DNA of 64,000 bases from Sinobacterium norvegicum (GTDB lineage Bacteria; Pseudomonadota; Gammaproteobacteria; Pseudomonadales; Sinobacteriaceae). Both the position numbers and the translations under genes were made by a program. The notes under the pieces were generated by a model. The model searched no databases. It saw nothing but the letters and a program-made list of their open reading frames with translations, and had not been told where the DNA came from. The stretch's first letter is position 1. Each line of letters begins with the position of its first letter. Of the stretch, positions 38,915 to 47,269 are shown piece after piece. The stretch is taken from contig NZ_CAKLPX010000004.1 in NCBI RefSeq assembly GCF_923077115.1, forward strand, positions 248,001 through 312,000, in the 5' to 3' direction.

Positions 38915-39392
38915 TTCCATCTCCATACGAATTTCAAATACTACCGCTTGTTTAATGCATCTCCGGGTCGATTGATTGACCGCTGCTTTTACTTTTTTTG
39001 GAGACTCCCCCTTCCTGTTTTTTAATTCTGTCGGATGACAATACCACCAAACGATTAAAACAAACAGTACAGATTGTTTTATAGTAAAAGCAAAATTGTA
39101 TAAATTGCAACCAGAAATTGAAAGAAGTTGTAATTTTTTTCGATTTTCGCGCAGCAATCAGGTGGGCAGGAGAAAAACCGGCAGCCAGAGCGAGCAGGCA
39201 GGCACAGGTGACGCCCACAGCTCCCTCTAGGCGGGCTGCCCAGAGGGGGGGGATAAAATAAACGGATCGGATCGAGTTTGAGAATTTTGCTTCAATCGAA
39301 CCGGATAATGAGAATTGATGCTAACGTTTTTGCCAAATGAAAAAGCAGGTGGTCCTTTGTCGAGTGACAAAAACGCTTTGATTCACCCCCAA
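38915..39392. other. Spacer upstream of the TonB-dependent receptor
   Basis: A 478-base non-coding stretch between the receptor and the alcohol dehydrogenase gene, both on the minus strand. It holds a variant of the cluster palindrome next to a TATAAA hexamer (see 39062-39083). A small hairpin, TTTGTC-GAGT-GACAAA (39356-39371), lies 22 bases past the dehydrogenase stop. Frames within it lack ribosome sites. Confidence 0.6.
39062..39083 (-). promoter_or_regulatory. Possible variant operator and -10 box of the receptor gene
   Basis: AAACAGT (39062-39068) and GATTGTTT (39072-39079) resemble the two half-sites of the cluster palindrome but are three, not seven, bases apart. They overlap TATAAA on the minus strand (plus-strand 39078-39083), about 165 bases upstream of the receptor start. 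No good -35 box was found at 16-18 bases. The site may be coincidental. Confidence 0.3.
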
Positions 39393-40427
39393 TTAATCCA
39401 TTTTGGCGATGACCTTACACTGATCGCTGGGGGTTTTAAGCGCCTCAAAGGCGTCGGGCAGGTCGTCCAAACTGACCACATCGGTAATCATCGGCGAGAC
39501 GTCAATACGGCGATTAGCCAGCATTGCGATCGAGGTTTCAAAATCGTCTTTATCGTAGGCAATGGCAAATTGAATATTGAGTTCTTTGATTAAGCCAAAG
39601 AACGGCATAATCGCATCGGGCTTTTCGCAGACACCGACCGGAATAATTTTTCCGCCATAGGGGGCCATCTCAATACATTGCTGCAGCAGGCCTGGCGCGC
39701 CAACACACTCAAAGATAATATCAGGCGGTGCGCCTGCCACATCACAAAACTGTGTTAATAAATCTTCCGCTCCGGCGGTCAAATCGGGCTTGATGACGGC
39801 GGTGGCTCCCATCTTCTTGGCCAGCTCGGCCCGGCTGTCTGCTAATTCGCTGACGATGATGTCGCGGGCGCCAAAAAACTTAGCCCACAGTGCCGTGGTA
39901 AGGCCAATTGGGCCCGCTCCCATGATAAGAATACGGCTGCCAGCGGTGAGTTGCGCAACCCGAACGGCGTGCAAACTGACGGCCAGTGGCTCCACTAAGG
40001 TGGCTGTTTGTAGGTCTAGCTCATCGGGCAGAATCAAGGTCTCACGACTGCCGGTGGTGACAAACTCGGCAAAGCCGCCCTGATCGTCCACACCGGAAAC
40101 TTTCTTATTGGCACATTGGAAAAATTTCCCCGAGGCACAGGGTAAACATTTGCCGCAGGCGATAAAGGGCATGGCGCAAACGCGATCACCGACCTTCCAG
40201 TTGCCTGATGATTCGCGGCCCACTTCGACAATTTCGCCGACATACTCATGACCTAATATCTGATCACAGCAAGCGGTGGTCAGGCCTTCTCGGGTGGCGT
40301 GTAAATCAGTGCCGCAGACGCCGCAATAGGAGACTTTTACCACCAGTTCTGATGACTCAGGAGCCGGATCGGCAACCTGTTCTACGTGTAAGGGTTGTCC
40401 AACTTCTTTGAATACCGCTGCTTTCAT
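39393..40427 (-). CDS. Zinc-dependent medium-chain alcohol dehydrogenase
   Basis: A 344-residue MDR-family dehydrogenase. Catalytic zinc ligands are C38 in GVCGTDLH and H60-E61 in LGHEYVGE. The four structural zinc cysteines are C91, C94, C97 and C105. The Rossmann motif is ILIMGAGPIGLTTALWAKF. It resembles threonine/sorbitol/butanediol dehydrogenase-type proteins; the substrate is a secondary alcohol or polyol but cannot be specified. It is divergent from the SDR at 40646, and the shared spacer holds one copy of the cluster palindrome. A role in oxidising an alcohol intermediate of the cluster's substrate is inferred. Confidence 0.9.
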   Translation of the reverse strand: MKAAVFKEVGQPLHVEQVADPAPESSELVVKVSYCGVCGTDLHATREGLTTACCDQILGHEYVGEIVEVGRESSGNWKVGDRVCAMPFIACGKCLPCASGKFFQCANKKVSGVDDQGGFAEFVTTGSRETLILPDELDLQTATLVEPLAVSLHAVRVAQLTAGSRILIMGAGPIGLTTALWAKFFGARDIIVSELADSRAELAKKMGATAVIKPDLTAGAEDLLTQFCDVAGAPPDIIFECVGAPGLLQQCIEMAPYGGKIIPVGVCEKPDAIMPFFGLIKELNIQFAIAYDKDDFETSIAMLANRRIDVSPMITDVVSLDDLPDAFEALKTPSDQCKVIAKMD

Positions 40428-40492
40428 TGTGTTATCTCAGCCTCAATTTTTTATTATTACTTAGCGGTGTTTTTCCACCACTTCTGTGATCC

Positions 40493-40521
40493 ACACTAGC
40501 CCACAGAAAATAAACAGTCAA
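40493..40521 (-). promoter_or_regulatory. Candidate promoter of the alcohol dehydrogenase gene
   Basis: On the minus strand TTGACT (plus-strand 40516-40521) is 17 bases from a weak -10, TAGTGT (plus-strand 40493-40498). The -35 box is part of the cluster palindrome at 40512-40533, so a protein bound there would block it. The -10 is poor, hence low confidence. Confidence 0.4.
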
Positions 40522-40533
40522 TTCTGATTGTTT
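40512..40533. promoter_or_regulatory. Cluster operator palindrome, copy 1
   Basis: AAACAGTCA, four bases (ATTC), then TGATTGTTT. Eight of nine half-site positions are symmetric. It lies in the divergent spacer between the alcohol dehydrogenase (starts 40427, minus) and the SDR (starts 40646, plus). The same sequence recurs at 47242, 47289 and, degraded, at 45140. Confidence 0.7.
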
Positions 40534-40645
40534 TTGTTTTTTAGCTTTGATACCGTGATTTCAGTCACTGATTGAGTCATAACAATAACAACAGCCCGCG
40601 AACGGCATCGAAGTGGAACCGTTGCGGCATTTTTAGGAGAGCACT

Positions 40646-41407
40646 ATGGACCTCGGACTATCTGGAAAAAAAGCCCTGATTACAGGTTCTACTCGCGGCA
40701 TTGGCCGTGCCATCGCTAACTTGCTGGCTGACGAGGGCGTTGATTTAGCCATCTGTTCTCGCAACCAGGCAGAGGTTGACACTGCCGTCGCTGAACTCAG
40801 CGCCAAGGGCGTAAAAGTTACCGGTGCCGTTGTCGATGTAGCCGATAAGGCGTCATATCAGGCATGGGTTGCCAGCGCTGCTGATGAACTCGGCGGCTTA
40901 GATATCTTTGTACCCAATGTCAGCGCCGGCGGCGGTGATATGTCAGATGAAGGATGGATTAACGGCATTAACATCGATGTGTTAGGCACTACCCGCGGTA
41001 TCGAAGCGGCCATGCCATACCTGGAAAAGTCATCGGCCGGCTCTGTCGTTATTATCTCCAGCACCGCTGGGGTGGAAACCTTTATGGGGCCGCAGCCCTA
41101 CAATGCACTCAAGGGCGCCTTAGTCATCCACGGCAAACAGCTTAGCCAAGCTCTGGCTCCTCAGGGTATTCGCGTTAACTGTGTGTCACCGGGTCCTGTG
41201 TATATTGAGGGGGGTGCCTGGGAGTACATCAAAGAAAATATGGCCGATCTTTATAATGACACTGTTGCCCAAATTCCACAGGGTCGCATGGGCAGTGCAG
41301 AAGAGATTGCCAATACGGTTGCTTTCTTGGCCAGCCCAGCTGCCAGCCTGATTACCGGCGTCAACCTTGTCGCCGACGGTGGTTTCACCAAGCGCGTTCA
41401 GCTGTAA
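40646..41407 (+). CDS. Short-chain dehydrogenase/reductase (SDR)
   Basis: A 253-residue classical SDR. The cofactor motif is TGSTRGIG (13-20), and the catalytic triad is S139, Y152 and K156 (YNALK). The C-terminus has the usual NLVADGGF block. It is preceded by GGAG seven bases upstream. It begins a plus-strand operon with a ThuA-like gene and an acyl-CoA dehydrogenase, and its upstream spacer has the cluster palindrome. It probably oxidises a hydroxyl group or a 3-hydroxyacyl-CoA intermediate, but substrates of SDRs cannot be read from sequence. Confidence 0.92.
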   Translation: MDLGLSGKKALITGSTRGIGRAIANLLADEGVDLAICSRNQAEVDTAVAELSAKGVKVTGAVVDVADKASYQAWVASAADELGGLDIFVPNVSAGGGDMSDEGWINGINIDVLGTTRGIEAAMPYLEKSSAGSVVIISSTAGVETFMGPQPYNALKGALVIHGKQLSQALAPQGIRVNCVSPGPVYIEGGAWEYIKENMADLYNDTVAQIPQGRMGSAEEIANTVAFLASPAASLITGVNLVADGGFTKRVQL

Positions 41408-41444
41408 ACAGTCACGGCCAGCGATAACAACAATGGCCCCGATA

Positions 41445-41471
41445 GCCAGGCTGGTAGCACACCAGCCTGGC
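41445..41471 (+). promoter_or_regulatory. Strong intercistronic hairpin between SDR and ThuA-like genes
   Basis: GCCAGGCTGGT (41445-41455) and ACCAGCCTGGC (41461-41471) form a perfect 11-bp stem with a five-base loop. Only CAGCCTCTTATTT follows, so it is not a typical terminator. It may end part of the transcripts after the SDR or protect the upstream mRNA. Confidence 0.6.
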
Positions 41472-41502
41472 CAGCCTCTTATTTAAAGTAAGGTATCAAC
41501 CC

Positions 41503-42282
41503 ATGTCAAAGAGCGATCGTATCGATGTGTATTTCATCGCCGGCGGCAAGTACCACAATATCGACTATGCGCGACTAGAAATCATGAAGTTACTGGCTGA
41601 GCAAAGCCAGATTAAAGTGCGAGTCAGTGAAGATTTCAGTGATATCGACGCCATCTGCGCCTCGGATTTTCTGATCACTTATACCTGCGATATCATTCCT
41701 ACTGCCGAACAAACGGAACGCCTATGCGACTATATGCGCAGCGGCAAGAAATGGTTTGCATTGCATGGCACCAACTCAATTCTACGCTTCCTGACCAAAG
41801 AGGATGGCAGCTTTACGGTTGAGTGCCCAGAAGAGAACAAGCCTTTCATGGAAATGCTGGGCAGCCAATTTATGGCCCACCCACCTATTCAGGAATATCA
41901 AGTACAGGCGACCGAGCCCGATCACCCGCTGGTTAAAGATATTCCGACCTTTACCGTAGATGACGAACTGTACCTGTGTGAATTCCACGGTGAATACCAG
42001 ACGTTACTTCACACCGAATGGTCTGAGCCGGTCGAGGAGTTTCTCTCCGACAGCTGGATGAAAGAAGACGCTATTCAGCCTGTCCTCTACATCCACCCCT
42101 ATGGCAAGGGTCAGGTGCTGTATCTGACACTGGGACATTGTCGTGGAAAATATGACATGCAGCCGTTGATCGAGGAATACCCCGCCCCCGAACATGGCGC
42201 TTGGAAGACCGAAGAATTCTACGAGTTGCTCAGGCGTGGTATCGCTTGGGCGATGACCGACGAAACCCAAACAGACAGTTAA
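41503..42282 (+). CDS. ThuA-like domain protein
   Basis: A 259-residue protein of the ThuA family (glutamine-amidotransferase-like fold, named from trehalose utilisation). Visible family features are VYFIAGGKYHNIDYAR at the start, the KKWFALHGTN block, and the C-terminal YGKGQVLYLTLGH with GIAWAM. Biochemical activity of the family is poorly known; several members accompany sugar or glycoside oxidation. Here it is between an SDR and an acyl-CoA dehydrogenase, 30 bases before the latter, which is an unusual setting. No signal peptide is present, so it is cytosolic. Confidence 0.83.
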   Translation: MSKSDRIDVYFIAGGKYHNIDYARLEIMKLLAEQSQIKVRVSEDFSDIDAICASDFLITYTCDIIPTAEQTERLCDYMRSGKKWFALHGTNSILRFLTKEDGSFTVECPEENKPFMEMLGSQFMAHPPIQEYQVQATEPDHPLVKDIPTFTVDDELYLCEFHGEYQTLLHTEWSEPVEEFLSDSWMKEDAIQPVLYIHPYGKGQVLYLTLGHCRGKYDMQPLIEEYPAPEHGAWKTEEFYELLRRGIAWAMTDETQTDS

Positions 42283-42312
42283 TCAGTCGCAATAAATTTA
42301 CAGGTTAAACCG

Positions 42313-43500
42313 ATGAATTTAAATTTCACCGAGAGTGAACTTCAGTTTCAGGATGAAGTCAGACAGTTTCTCAATGATCACCTCCCTGCCCATATTGTTC
42401 AGGCCACCGGCAATAACAGTTCGGTGTTTGTCGACAAGGCTATTGCGCTAGAGTGGCAGGAGATCCTCGTTAAAAAAGGCTGGGCCGTGCCACAGTGGCC
42501 GGTAGAGCGAGGCGGCACAGATTGGACGCCTGCTGAAAAGTATATTTTCAGTAAAGAGTGTTATCTCGCTGGCGCCCCCATGCTCATTCCACTCGGGTTG
42601 CTGATGTTAGCGCCTGTTATTATGGCGTTTGGCACCGAAGAGCAAAAAGAAGAGTATCTACCGAAGATCCTCAGTGGCGAGCATTACTGGTGTCAAGGTT
42701 ACTCTGAGCCTGGCTCTGGCTCTGACTTGGCCAGCTTGAAACTGAAGGCGGAATCCGACGGTGATGATTATATTCTCAACGGTTCTAAAATTTGGACTAC
42801 CCACGCTCACTATGCCGACCATATCTTTTGCTTGGTGCGAACTGACAATAGCGAACGGCCACAAAAGGGAATCAGTTTCCTACTGATCGACATGAATACC
42901 CCAGGTGTTAAGGTCGACCCGATTATTACTATGGCCGGCGATCACGAAGTGAATCAGGTGTTTTTCCAGGACGTGCGAGTACCAAAGTCCAACCGTATTG
43001 GCGAGGAAAACAAGGGCTGGACCTACGCCAAGTATCTGTTGGAATTTGAGCGCGGCGGCGGCTTTTATTCACCCCGCATCACCTATGAACTCAATCACCT
43101 GAAATCATTAATCGGTGAACAAAAAGCGAAAAATCCAAGCTTTGACAGCAGCGGTAGCATCCAAGAGAAGGTTGCCCGTATCGAGATCAATCTTAAGGCA
43201 TTGGAAATCACCGAGCTTCGCATTTTATCTGACGTTAGCAGTGGCGGTAACCCCGGCCCTGAGTCTTCTATCATGAAGGTTACGGCGGTGGATATTGAGC
43301 AGGCAGTCAGTGAATTGGCGGTGGAAGTCATCGGCTACGAAGGTGTGGCGATGACTCCGCCGGCAGATAACACCGGTTATCGTGAAGATTTCATTAGCTC
43401 AGTGGTGCCGAGTTATCTTAATACACGCGCAGCGTCTATTTTCGGTGGCTCACAGGAGGTTCAGCGAAATATCATCGCCAAGATGGTACTCGGTTTATAA
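42313..43500 (+). CDS. Acyl-CoA dehydrogenase
   Basis: A 395-residue FAD enzyme that introduces a 2,3-double bond in an acyl-CoA. The flavin/substrate motif WCQGYSEPGSGSDLASLK and the second signature GGSQEVQRNIIAKMVLGL are clear. The usual Glu of medium-chain enzymes is replaced by Gly (IFGGSQE), so the base, if conserved, lies in helix G near LLEFERGGGF. The WCQGYSEPGSGSDLA pattern is common in dehydrogenases of steroid, terpenoid and other bulky acyl-CoAs. It is the last gene of a three-gene operon that ends at a strong terminator. Confidence 0.92.
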   Translation: MNLNFTESELQFQDEVRQFLNDHLPAHIVQATGNNSSVFVDKAIALEWQEILVKKGWAVPQWPVERGGTDWTPAEKYIFSKECYLAGAPMLIPLGLLMLAPVIMAFGTEEQKEEYLPKILSGEHYWCQGYSEPGSGSDLASLKLKAESDGDDYILNGSKIWTTHAHYADHIFCLVRTDNSERPQKGISFLLIDMNTPGVKVDPIITMAGDHEVNQVFFQDVRVPKSNRIGEENKGWTYAKYLLEFERGGGFYSPRITYELNHLKSLIGEQKAKNPSFDSSGSIQEKVARIEINLKALEITELRILSDVSSGGNPGPESSIMKVTAVDIEQAVSELAVEVIGYEGVAMTPPADNTGYREDFISSVVPSYLNTRAASIFGGSQEVQRNIIAKMVLGL

Positions 43501-43515
43501 ACGACCGAAGTCGAC

Positions 43516-43553
43516 AAAAAACGCCATAGCCGAAAGGCTATGGCGTTTTTTTT
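43516..43553. terminator. Bidirectional rho-independent terminator
   Basis: ACGCCATAGCC (43521-43531) and GGCTATGGCGT (43536-43546) form a perfect 11-bp stem with a GAAA loop. Eight T residues end on the plus strand, and five A residues before the stem give a T run on the minus strand. It lies between convergent operons and can serve both. Confidence 0.95.
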
Positions 43554-43638
43554 ATGCGCTAAAAAAGCGCTGATATAATGTGTTAGTTGTTAAGAACTTG
43601 GCTGCGAGCACAAGACTAGCTCGCGGCCAACAGCCATC

Positions 43639-44145
43639 TTAGGCGGCGTTTTCAGCCGCTCTTTGTGCCGAGCGGGCAAACAGTTCGGCCTCACCAGAGG
43701 TCCAATGTACCGCCAATTTTGACCGGATTATCTTCCAGCCGGCATCGGTCTGTCGATAGTGATTAGTGTACTCTCCGACCAGACGAACGACATCGCCATC
43801 CAGTGCGTGTAAAAGCTCTGGGTGACTAAAGATCACGTGATCGGCATCGAGATAGACTCTACAGCAAGCCGTATCACCCTCGAGGCTGATACGATGGTTC
43901 GTCATCGTATGGCGAGTGATGTCAAAGCCATTGATAGCACTCTGCAATACCTTGACCCAATCGTCTGCCGACTGTAAAACATCAGGGGCTCCACCGGCGG
44001 CGCTCAGCTCACCGTAATCCAGTGCTACCTGGTCATCGAAGCAGGCGCGAACCATTGCCCAGTTCTTGCTATCAATACCTTCAGCGTAGGCATTACAGCT
44101 ATCGATCAACGACTGCTGCAGTAATAATGCATTTGTATCAGACAT
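43639..44145 (-). CDS. NTF2/SnoaL-like protein
   Basis: A 168-residue protein of the NTF2-like cone fold. The sequence shows the usual pattern of an N-terminal helix (CNAYAEGIDSKNWAMVRACF), a D-x-V-x-L-D-Y strand, TRHTMTNHRI, and a C-terminal DAGWKIIRSKLAVHWTSG. Related small proteins act as steroid isomerases, polyketide cyclases, hydratases or dioxygenase beta subunits. It follows an SDR by 22 bases, so the two are an operon. A possible role is isomerisation or hydration of a cluster intermediate. It also resembles Rieske beta subunits in fold, but is not adjacent to the Rieske gene. Confidence 0.82.
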   Translation of the reverse strand: MSDTNALLLQQSLIDSCNAYAEGIDSKNWAMVRACFDDQVALDYGELSAAGGAPDVLQSADDWVKVLQSAINGFDITRHTMTNHRISLEGDTACCRVYLDADHVIFSHPELLHALDGDVVRLVGEYTNHYRQTDAGWKIIRSKLAVHWTSGEAELFARSAQRAAENAA

Positions 44146-44167
44146 GTTGTGTCATCCTATTCAGCGG

Positions 44168-44950
44168 TTAACCCGCGGCACCGGTCATGGGCACCGCGCC
44201 CTCAGTAATCGTGGTGGCATTGTCCACAACCATTTCTGCACCGTTGACGGCCTTGGATTCATCCGAGGCTAAAAACAGCACCATATTGGCCACATCATCC
44301 GGTTGACCAACCCAAATACCCGACATTTCTTCAGCAGTAACAGGGTCTATTTCGGCGAAGGTAGTCTGCATTTCGATCAGCATGGGGGTTTCCATATTGC
44401 CGGGATGAACCGAATTACAGCGAATACCGTAACCGGCCTGGGTGCTTAAGCAGGCAATAGATTTAGTCATGCCACGAATGGCGCTTTTGGAGGCTGCATA
44501 GGCGAACACCAAGGGGGCTCCCATAATAGAAGCCGTCGAACACATATTGATGATAGAGCCGCGACCCTTGGGCTTCATGACGCGCAGGGCGTGCTTACAG
44601 CCGAAAAAGGTGCCGTCTGTCCCCACGGCGTTCACTTTGCGCCAAAGGGCCTCTGTGGTGTCTTCAATGGTCGCCAACTCGGCAATACCGGCACAGTTTA
44701 CTAACACGTCAAGTTGGCCGTGTTCGGATATGACCTGATCGGCCAGTGTCTGCCATGCTTGTTCTGAGGTTACATCCATACGGTAAAAGCTGGCCTGTGC
44801 GATATCGGCGGCGGCGGTATTACCCAGTGCTTCATTAATATCAACCATGATGACTGTGGCGCCCTCCAGGGATAAGCGCTTAGTAATTGCCAGGCCTAAG
44901 CCCGATGCTGCACCTGTGACTATCGCCACCTTGTTCGCTACTCTATCCAT
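44168..44950 (-). CDS. Short-chain dehydrogenase/reductase (SDR)
   Basis: A 260-residue classical SDR with TGAASGLG (12-19), an acidic residue after beta-2 (VDINEALG), NNAG-type NCAG (85-88) and catalytic Y151 and K155 (YAASK). Asp in the VDI position suggests NAD(H) preference. GAGG precedes its ATG. It is first in a two-gene operon with the NTF2-like gene, divergent from a PPOX-fold gene across a spacer that holds a degraded cluster palindrome. It is probably an alcohol dehydrogenase of the cluster pathway. Confidence 0.91.
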   Translation of the reverse strand: MDRVANKVAIVTGAASGLGLAITKRLSLEGATVIMVDINEALGNTAAADIAQASFYRMDVTSEQAWQTLADQVISEHGQLDVLVNCAGIAELATIEDTTEALWRKVNAVGTDGTFFGCKHALRVMKPKGRGSIINMCSTASIMGAPLVFAYAASKSAIRGMTKSIACLSTQAGYGIRCNSVHPGNMETPMLIEMQTTFAEIDPVTAEEMSGIWVGQPDDVANMVLFLASDESKAVNGAEMVVDNATTITEGAVPMTGAAG

Positions 44951-45265
44951 AATCCGTTCTACCTCTCTAGTGTAATTATTATTTTAGATAACTTAAGACA
45001 AACTGTATTTCGATTGCTGAATTTGATGATGTCGTCAATCTGTCTATCGTGCCATGACGACGGGCAAAGGCAAGCTATATACGCCGGAAAAACCCCGTCA
45101 AGCATTGCAAAAAAATCAAGCCGTGATAGCCTGACTAAGAAACAGTCAGTGCGTACGGTTTGTTTGATATTAAAGGAATATTAAGGGTGAGTAAACGTGC
45201 TGAGTAACACTAAATAAGATAATAAAGTTAAAACGTAAATCGAGTAGCAAACGGAGTGATAGCGG
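44951..45265. other. Divergent spacer between an SDR and a PPOX-type gene
   Basis: This 315-base stretch has no gene. It contains the degraded cluster palindrome at 45140-45161 and the ribosome site GGAG before 45266. I found no promoter with both hexamers at standard spacing. Confidence 0.55.
45140..45161. promoter_or_regulatory. Cluster operator palindrome, copy 4 (degraded)
   Basis: AAACAGTCA is followed by GTGC and GTACGGTTT. The left half is perfect; the right half matches TGACTGTTT at six of nine positions. It is 104 bases upstream of the PPOX-type gene and 189 bases from the divergent SDR start. Confidence 0.5.
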
Positions 45266-45772
45266 ATGAGTTCTGAAAAAGTAGAAAACTACGACGACGT
45301 AACAATGTATGGCTTAACGGCCTCAAAAGAAGAGTTATTACTGCAGAAGCAAAATGAATTAACGTTTATCTGGAGCAATAAATCTGGCCACGGTGTTGGC
45401 GTGACAATGAGTTACATTTGGCGTAACGGTCGTATCTGGTGTACTGCGACTGAGCAGCGGGCGCGTATGAAGGCATTGGCCCGTGACCCCCGTTGCAGTG
45501 TGGTGATATCCAGTGCTGGCACCGACATCGATGTCAGCCAGTCAATTACCTTTAAAGGCACTGCAGTATTGCATCGCGATCAGGCGACCAAGGACTGGTT
45601 CTATCCTGATTTTTCACGCAGTGTGCACAGCCCTGCACCAACGCCGGAAGATTTTGCCAAGCTACTGGATACCGATTGCCGAATTATTATTGAGGTTGTA
45701 CCAGAGAAATCGATCAAATTTGACGGTGGAAAAATGCGTGAAATGACAACTGCTGCCTTAGAAAACAGCTAG
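45266..45772 (+). CDS. PPOX-fold (pyridoxamine-phosphate oxidase-like) flavoprotein, copy A
   Basis: A 168-residue split-barrel protein. TATEQRARMKALARDPRCSV is a flavin/F420-binding region characteristic of the PPOX-like group, and the barrel strands ITFKGTAVLHRDQATKDWFY follow. Members are FMN- or F420-dependent reductases or oxidases. A clear paralogue lies at 48398, sharing the order FIWxNKxGHGxGVxM, ATxQRARxKAL and DQATKDWFYP, so the pair arose by duplication. It is followed by a strong terminator and preceded by the degraded cluster palindrome. Substrate and cofactor are unknown. Confidence 0.82.
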   Translation: MSSEKVENYDDVTMYGLTASKEELLLQKQNELTFIWSNKSGHGVGVTMSYIWRNGRIWCTATEQRARMKALARDPRCSVVISSAGTDIDVSQSITFKGTAVLHRDQATKDWFYPDFSRSVHSPAPTPEDFAKLLDTDCRIIIEVVPEKSIKFDGGKMREMTTAALENS

Positions 45773-45782
45773 TACTTTTAGG

Positions 45783-45823
45783 GTGCTCGACAATGTTAAA
45801 CATTGTCGAGCACTATAATTTTT
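45783..45823 (+). terminator. Terminator of PPOX copy A
   Basis: GTGCTCGACAATG (45783-45795) and CATTGTCGAGCAC (45801-45813) form a perfect 13-bp stem with loop TTAAA. TATAATTTTT follows. It lies 11 bases past the stop. Confidence 0.85.
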
Positions 45824-45842
45824 ACAAAAAAAAATTCAAACC

Positions 45843-45882
45843 AAAAAAGCCACCATCCTGACCAAGTTTAAGGATAGCGGCT
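45843..45882 (-). terminator. Terminator of the P450 gene
   Basis: On the minus strand AGCCGCTATCCT and AGGATGGTGGCT (plus-strand 45871-45882 and 45848-45859) pair over 12 positions with two G-U pairs and an 11-base loop, followed by six T residues. It lies about 60 bases after the P450 stop. Confidence 0.75.
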
Positions 45883-45941
45883 GAAAAGACCTAAATGTAA
45901 AGCTATTCAGCGCCAGCCAAATGACCGACGCCTGTAACGAT

Positions 45942-47195
45942 TTATGGCTCGATAACCACGCGAATTTCTTCCAGCCCGCGCAATAAAATATTAGGCATAT
46001 ACTCGAGATCCTCATCGGCTTCGGCAAGGCGGAAATTACTGCTATTGGCAAACAGTCTTTCCCAGGCAATCGTCATTTCTAATTTTGACAAATGCTGACC
46101 AATACAGACATGAGAACCGAAACCGAAGGCAATATGACGCTTAACATTCTTGCGTGTCACGTCGAACTTCAGAGGCTCGTCAAACATTTTTTCATCGTGG
46201 TTTGATGAGAAATATTTAAGTAGTACTGTTGAACCAGCAGGGATGGTAGTACCGCCAAGCTCGTAGTCGCTCTTACAAATACGCCACATATTTGATGTGG
46301 GTGATGCAATACGCAATGACTCGTCAACAAGATTGGGTATCAATGACAGATCTTCGCGAATCATTTTCTGTTGATCGGGGTTGAGGCAAAGCTGACGCAT
46401 GCTTTCGGCCAGGGTCGCTGTCGTTGTTTCGTTACCGGCTACCATGAACTGCGTACAGTGCGAGAGTTGCTCTTCGATGGTTAATGGACGACCCTCGAAG
46501 GTGGCTTGCGAGATGAAGGTAATCAAGTCATCACGTGGGTTTTCTCTGCGGTCGTTCAACGCATCAACAAACCAATCGTATTCGTCTTTAAGGCCAGCAT
46601 GGGCAGCTAATAAGGTTTCTTTGTCGCCAACTTGAGAGAGCGTGGTGACGTTATCGACAGTCCATTTAAACGCCTGATCGCGCATGCTTAATGGCATGCC
46701 TAAGACGTGCATAATAACGGAAAGTGGTAAAGGTCGAGTAAAGTTCTCAATGAAATTGAACGGCTCGTTTTTAGGCAGTGTTGAGAAAAGTGTATCTGCT
46801 AGGTCTTCAATCCATGGGCGATACTTAGCAACATTGTTAGCCAAGAAAAAAGATTTAAGCTCGTCGCGGTAGGTTTTATGCGCTGGGTCATCAATGGTCA
46901 CCAACGTGCCTTTTCCCAGATCATAAGTGCGGGACATTGCCTCGGCAATATCTTCGTCCAGCTCTTGATTAGCACCCAGGGCCAGGGTGAATTCATTGGA
47001 GAAAACTTCCGGCGCCTTATGCGCTTCACGTACTAGATCGTAGGTGGATACGACATAGACACCAGACTCAGGATCCTGGTAGACAGGACTGGTATCACGT
47101 AATGTTTTGTCGTAGTGGTAAGGGCATTTAAGCGTTTCGCTGTCGAAGAGAGTCATCTCTGGCAGTGTTTTGTTATTATCTTTTGGTGAAATCAC
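45942..47195 (-). CDS. Cytochrome P450 monooxygenase
   Basis: A 417-residue soluble class I-type bacterial P450. The haem ligand is C364 in FGFGSHVCIGQHLSKLEM, the I-helix oxygen-activation motif is AGNETTT (253-259), and the E-x-x-R pair is E292/R295 (ESLR). It starts at GTG 47195 with GGAG seven bases upstream. No ferredoxin or ferredoxin reductase gene is nearby, so electron partners must be encoded elsewhere. Its promoter carries two copies of the cluster palindrome, making it the most strongly controlled gene of the set. The general pattern resembles CYPs acting on steroids, terpenes and alkanes, but the family number cannot be assigned. Confidence 0.95.
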   Translation of the reverse strand: MISPKDNNKTLPEMTLFDSETLKCPYHYDKTLRDTSPVYQDPESGVYVVSTYDLVREAHKAPEVFSNEFTLALGANQELDEDIAEAMSRTYDLGKGTLVTIDDPAHKTYRDELKSFFLANNVAKYRPWIEDLADTLFSTLPKNEPFNFIENFTRPLPLSVIMHVLGMPLSMRDQAFKWTVDNVTTLSQVGDKETLLAAHAGLKDEYDWFVDALNDRRENPRDDLITFISQATFEGRPLTIEEQLSHCTQFMVAGNETTTATLAESMRQLCLNPDQQKMIREDLSLIPNLVDESLRIASPTSNMWRICKSDYELGGTTIPAGSTVLLKYFSSNHDEKMFDEPLKFDVTRKNVKRHIAFGFGSHVCIGQHLSKLEMTIAWERLFANSSNFRLAEADEDLEYMPNILLRGLEEIRVVIEP

Positions 47196-47241
47196 GAAAA
47201 ATCTCCATAACTCGTTTTAAATGATTATGTTGCAGCACTAA

Positions 47242-47263
47242 AAACAGTCAGTTGTGATTGTTT
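47242..47263. promoter_or_regulatory. Cluster operator palindrome, copy 2
   Basis: AAACAGTCA, GTTG, TGATTGTTT. It begins 47 bases upstream of the P450 start codon and would cover the expected transcription start of the promoter at 47270-47298. A protein bound here would block initiation. Confidence 0.75.
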
Positions 47264-47269
47264 TGATTT

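Noticed and set aside
38915-39157. Longer N-terminus for the TonB receptor
   Set aside because: The added 81 residues lack a signal peptide and a ribosome site; ATG 38914 has both.
39304-39322. Fur-box-like sequence GATAATGAGAATTGATGCT upstream of the receptor
   Set aside because: Only 12 of 19 positions match the Fur consensus and it is about 390 bases from the start codon; too weak to claim.
41406-41414. AAACAGTCA half-site just after the SDR stop at 41407
   Set aside because: A single half-site partly formed by the stop codon; no second half is present.
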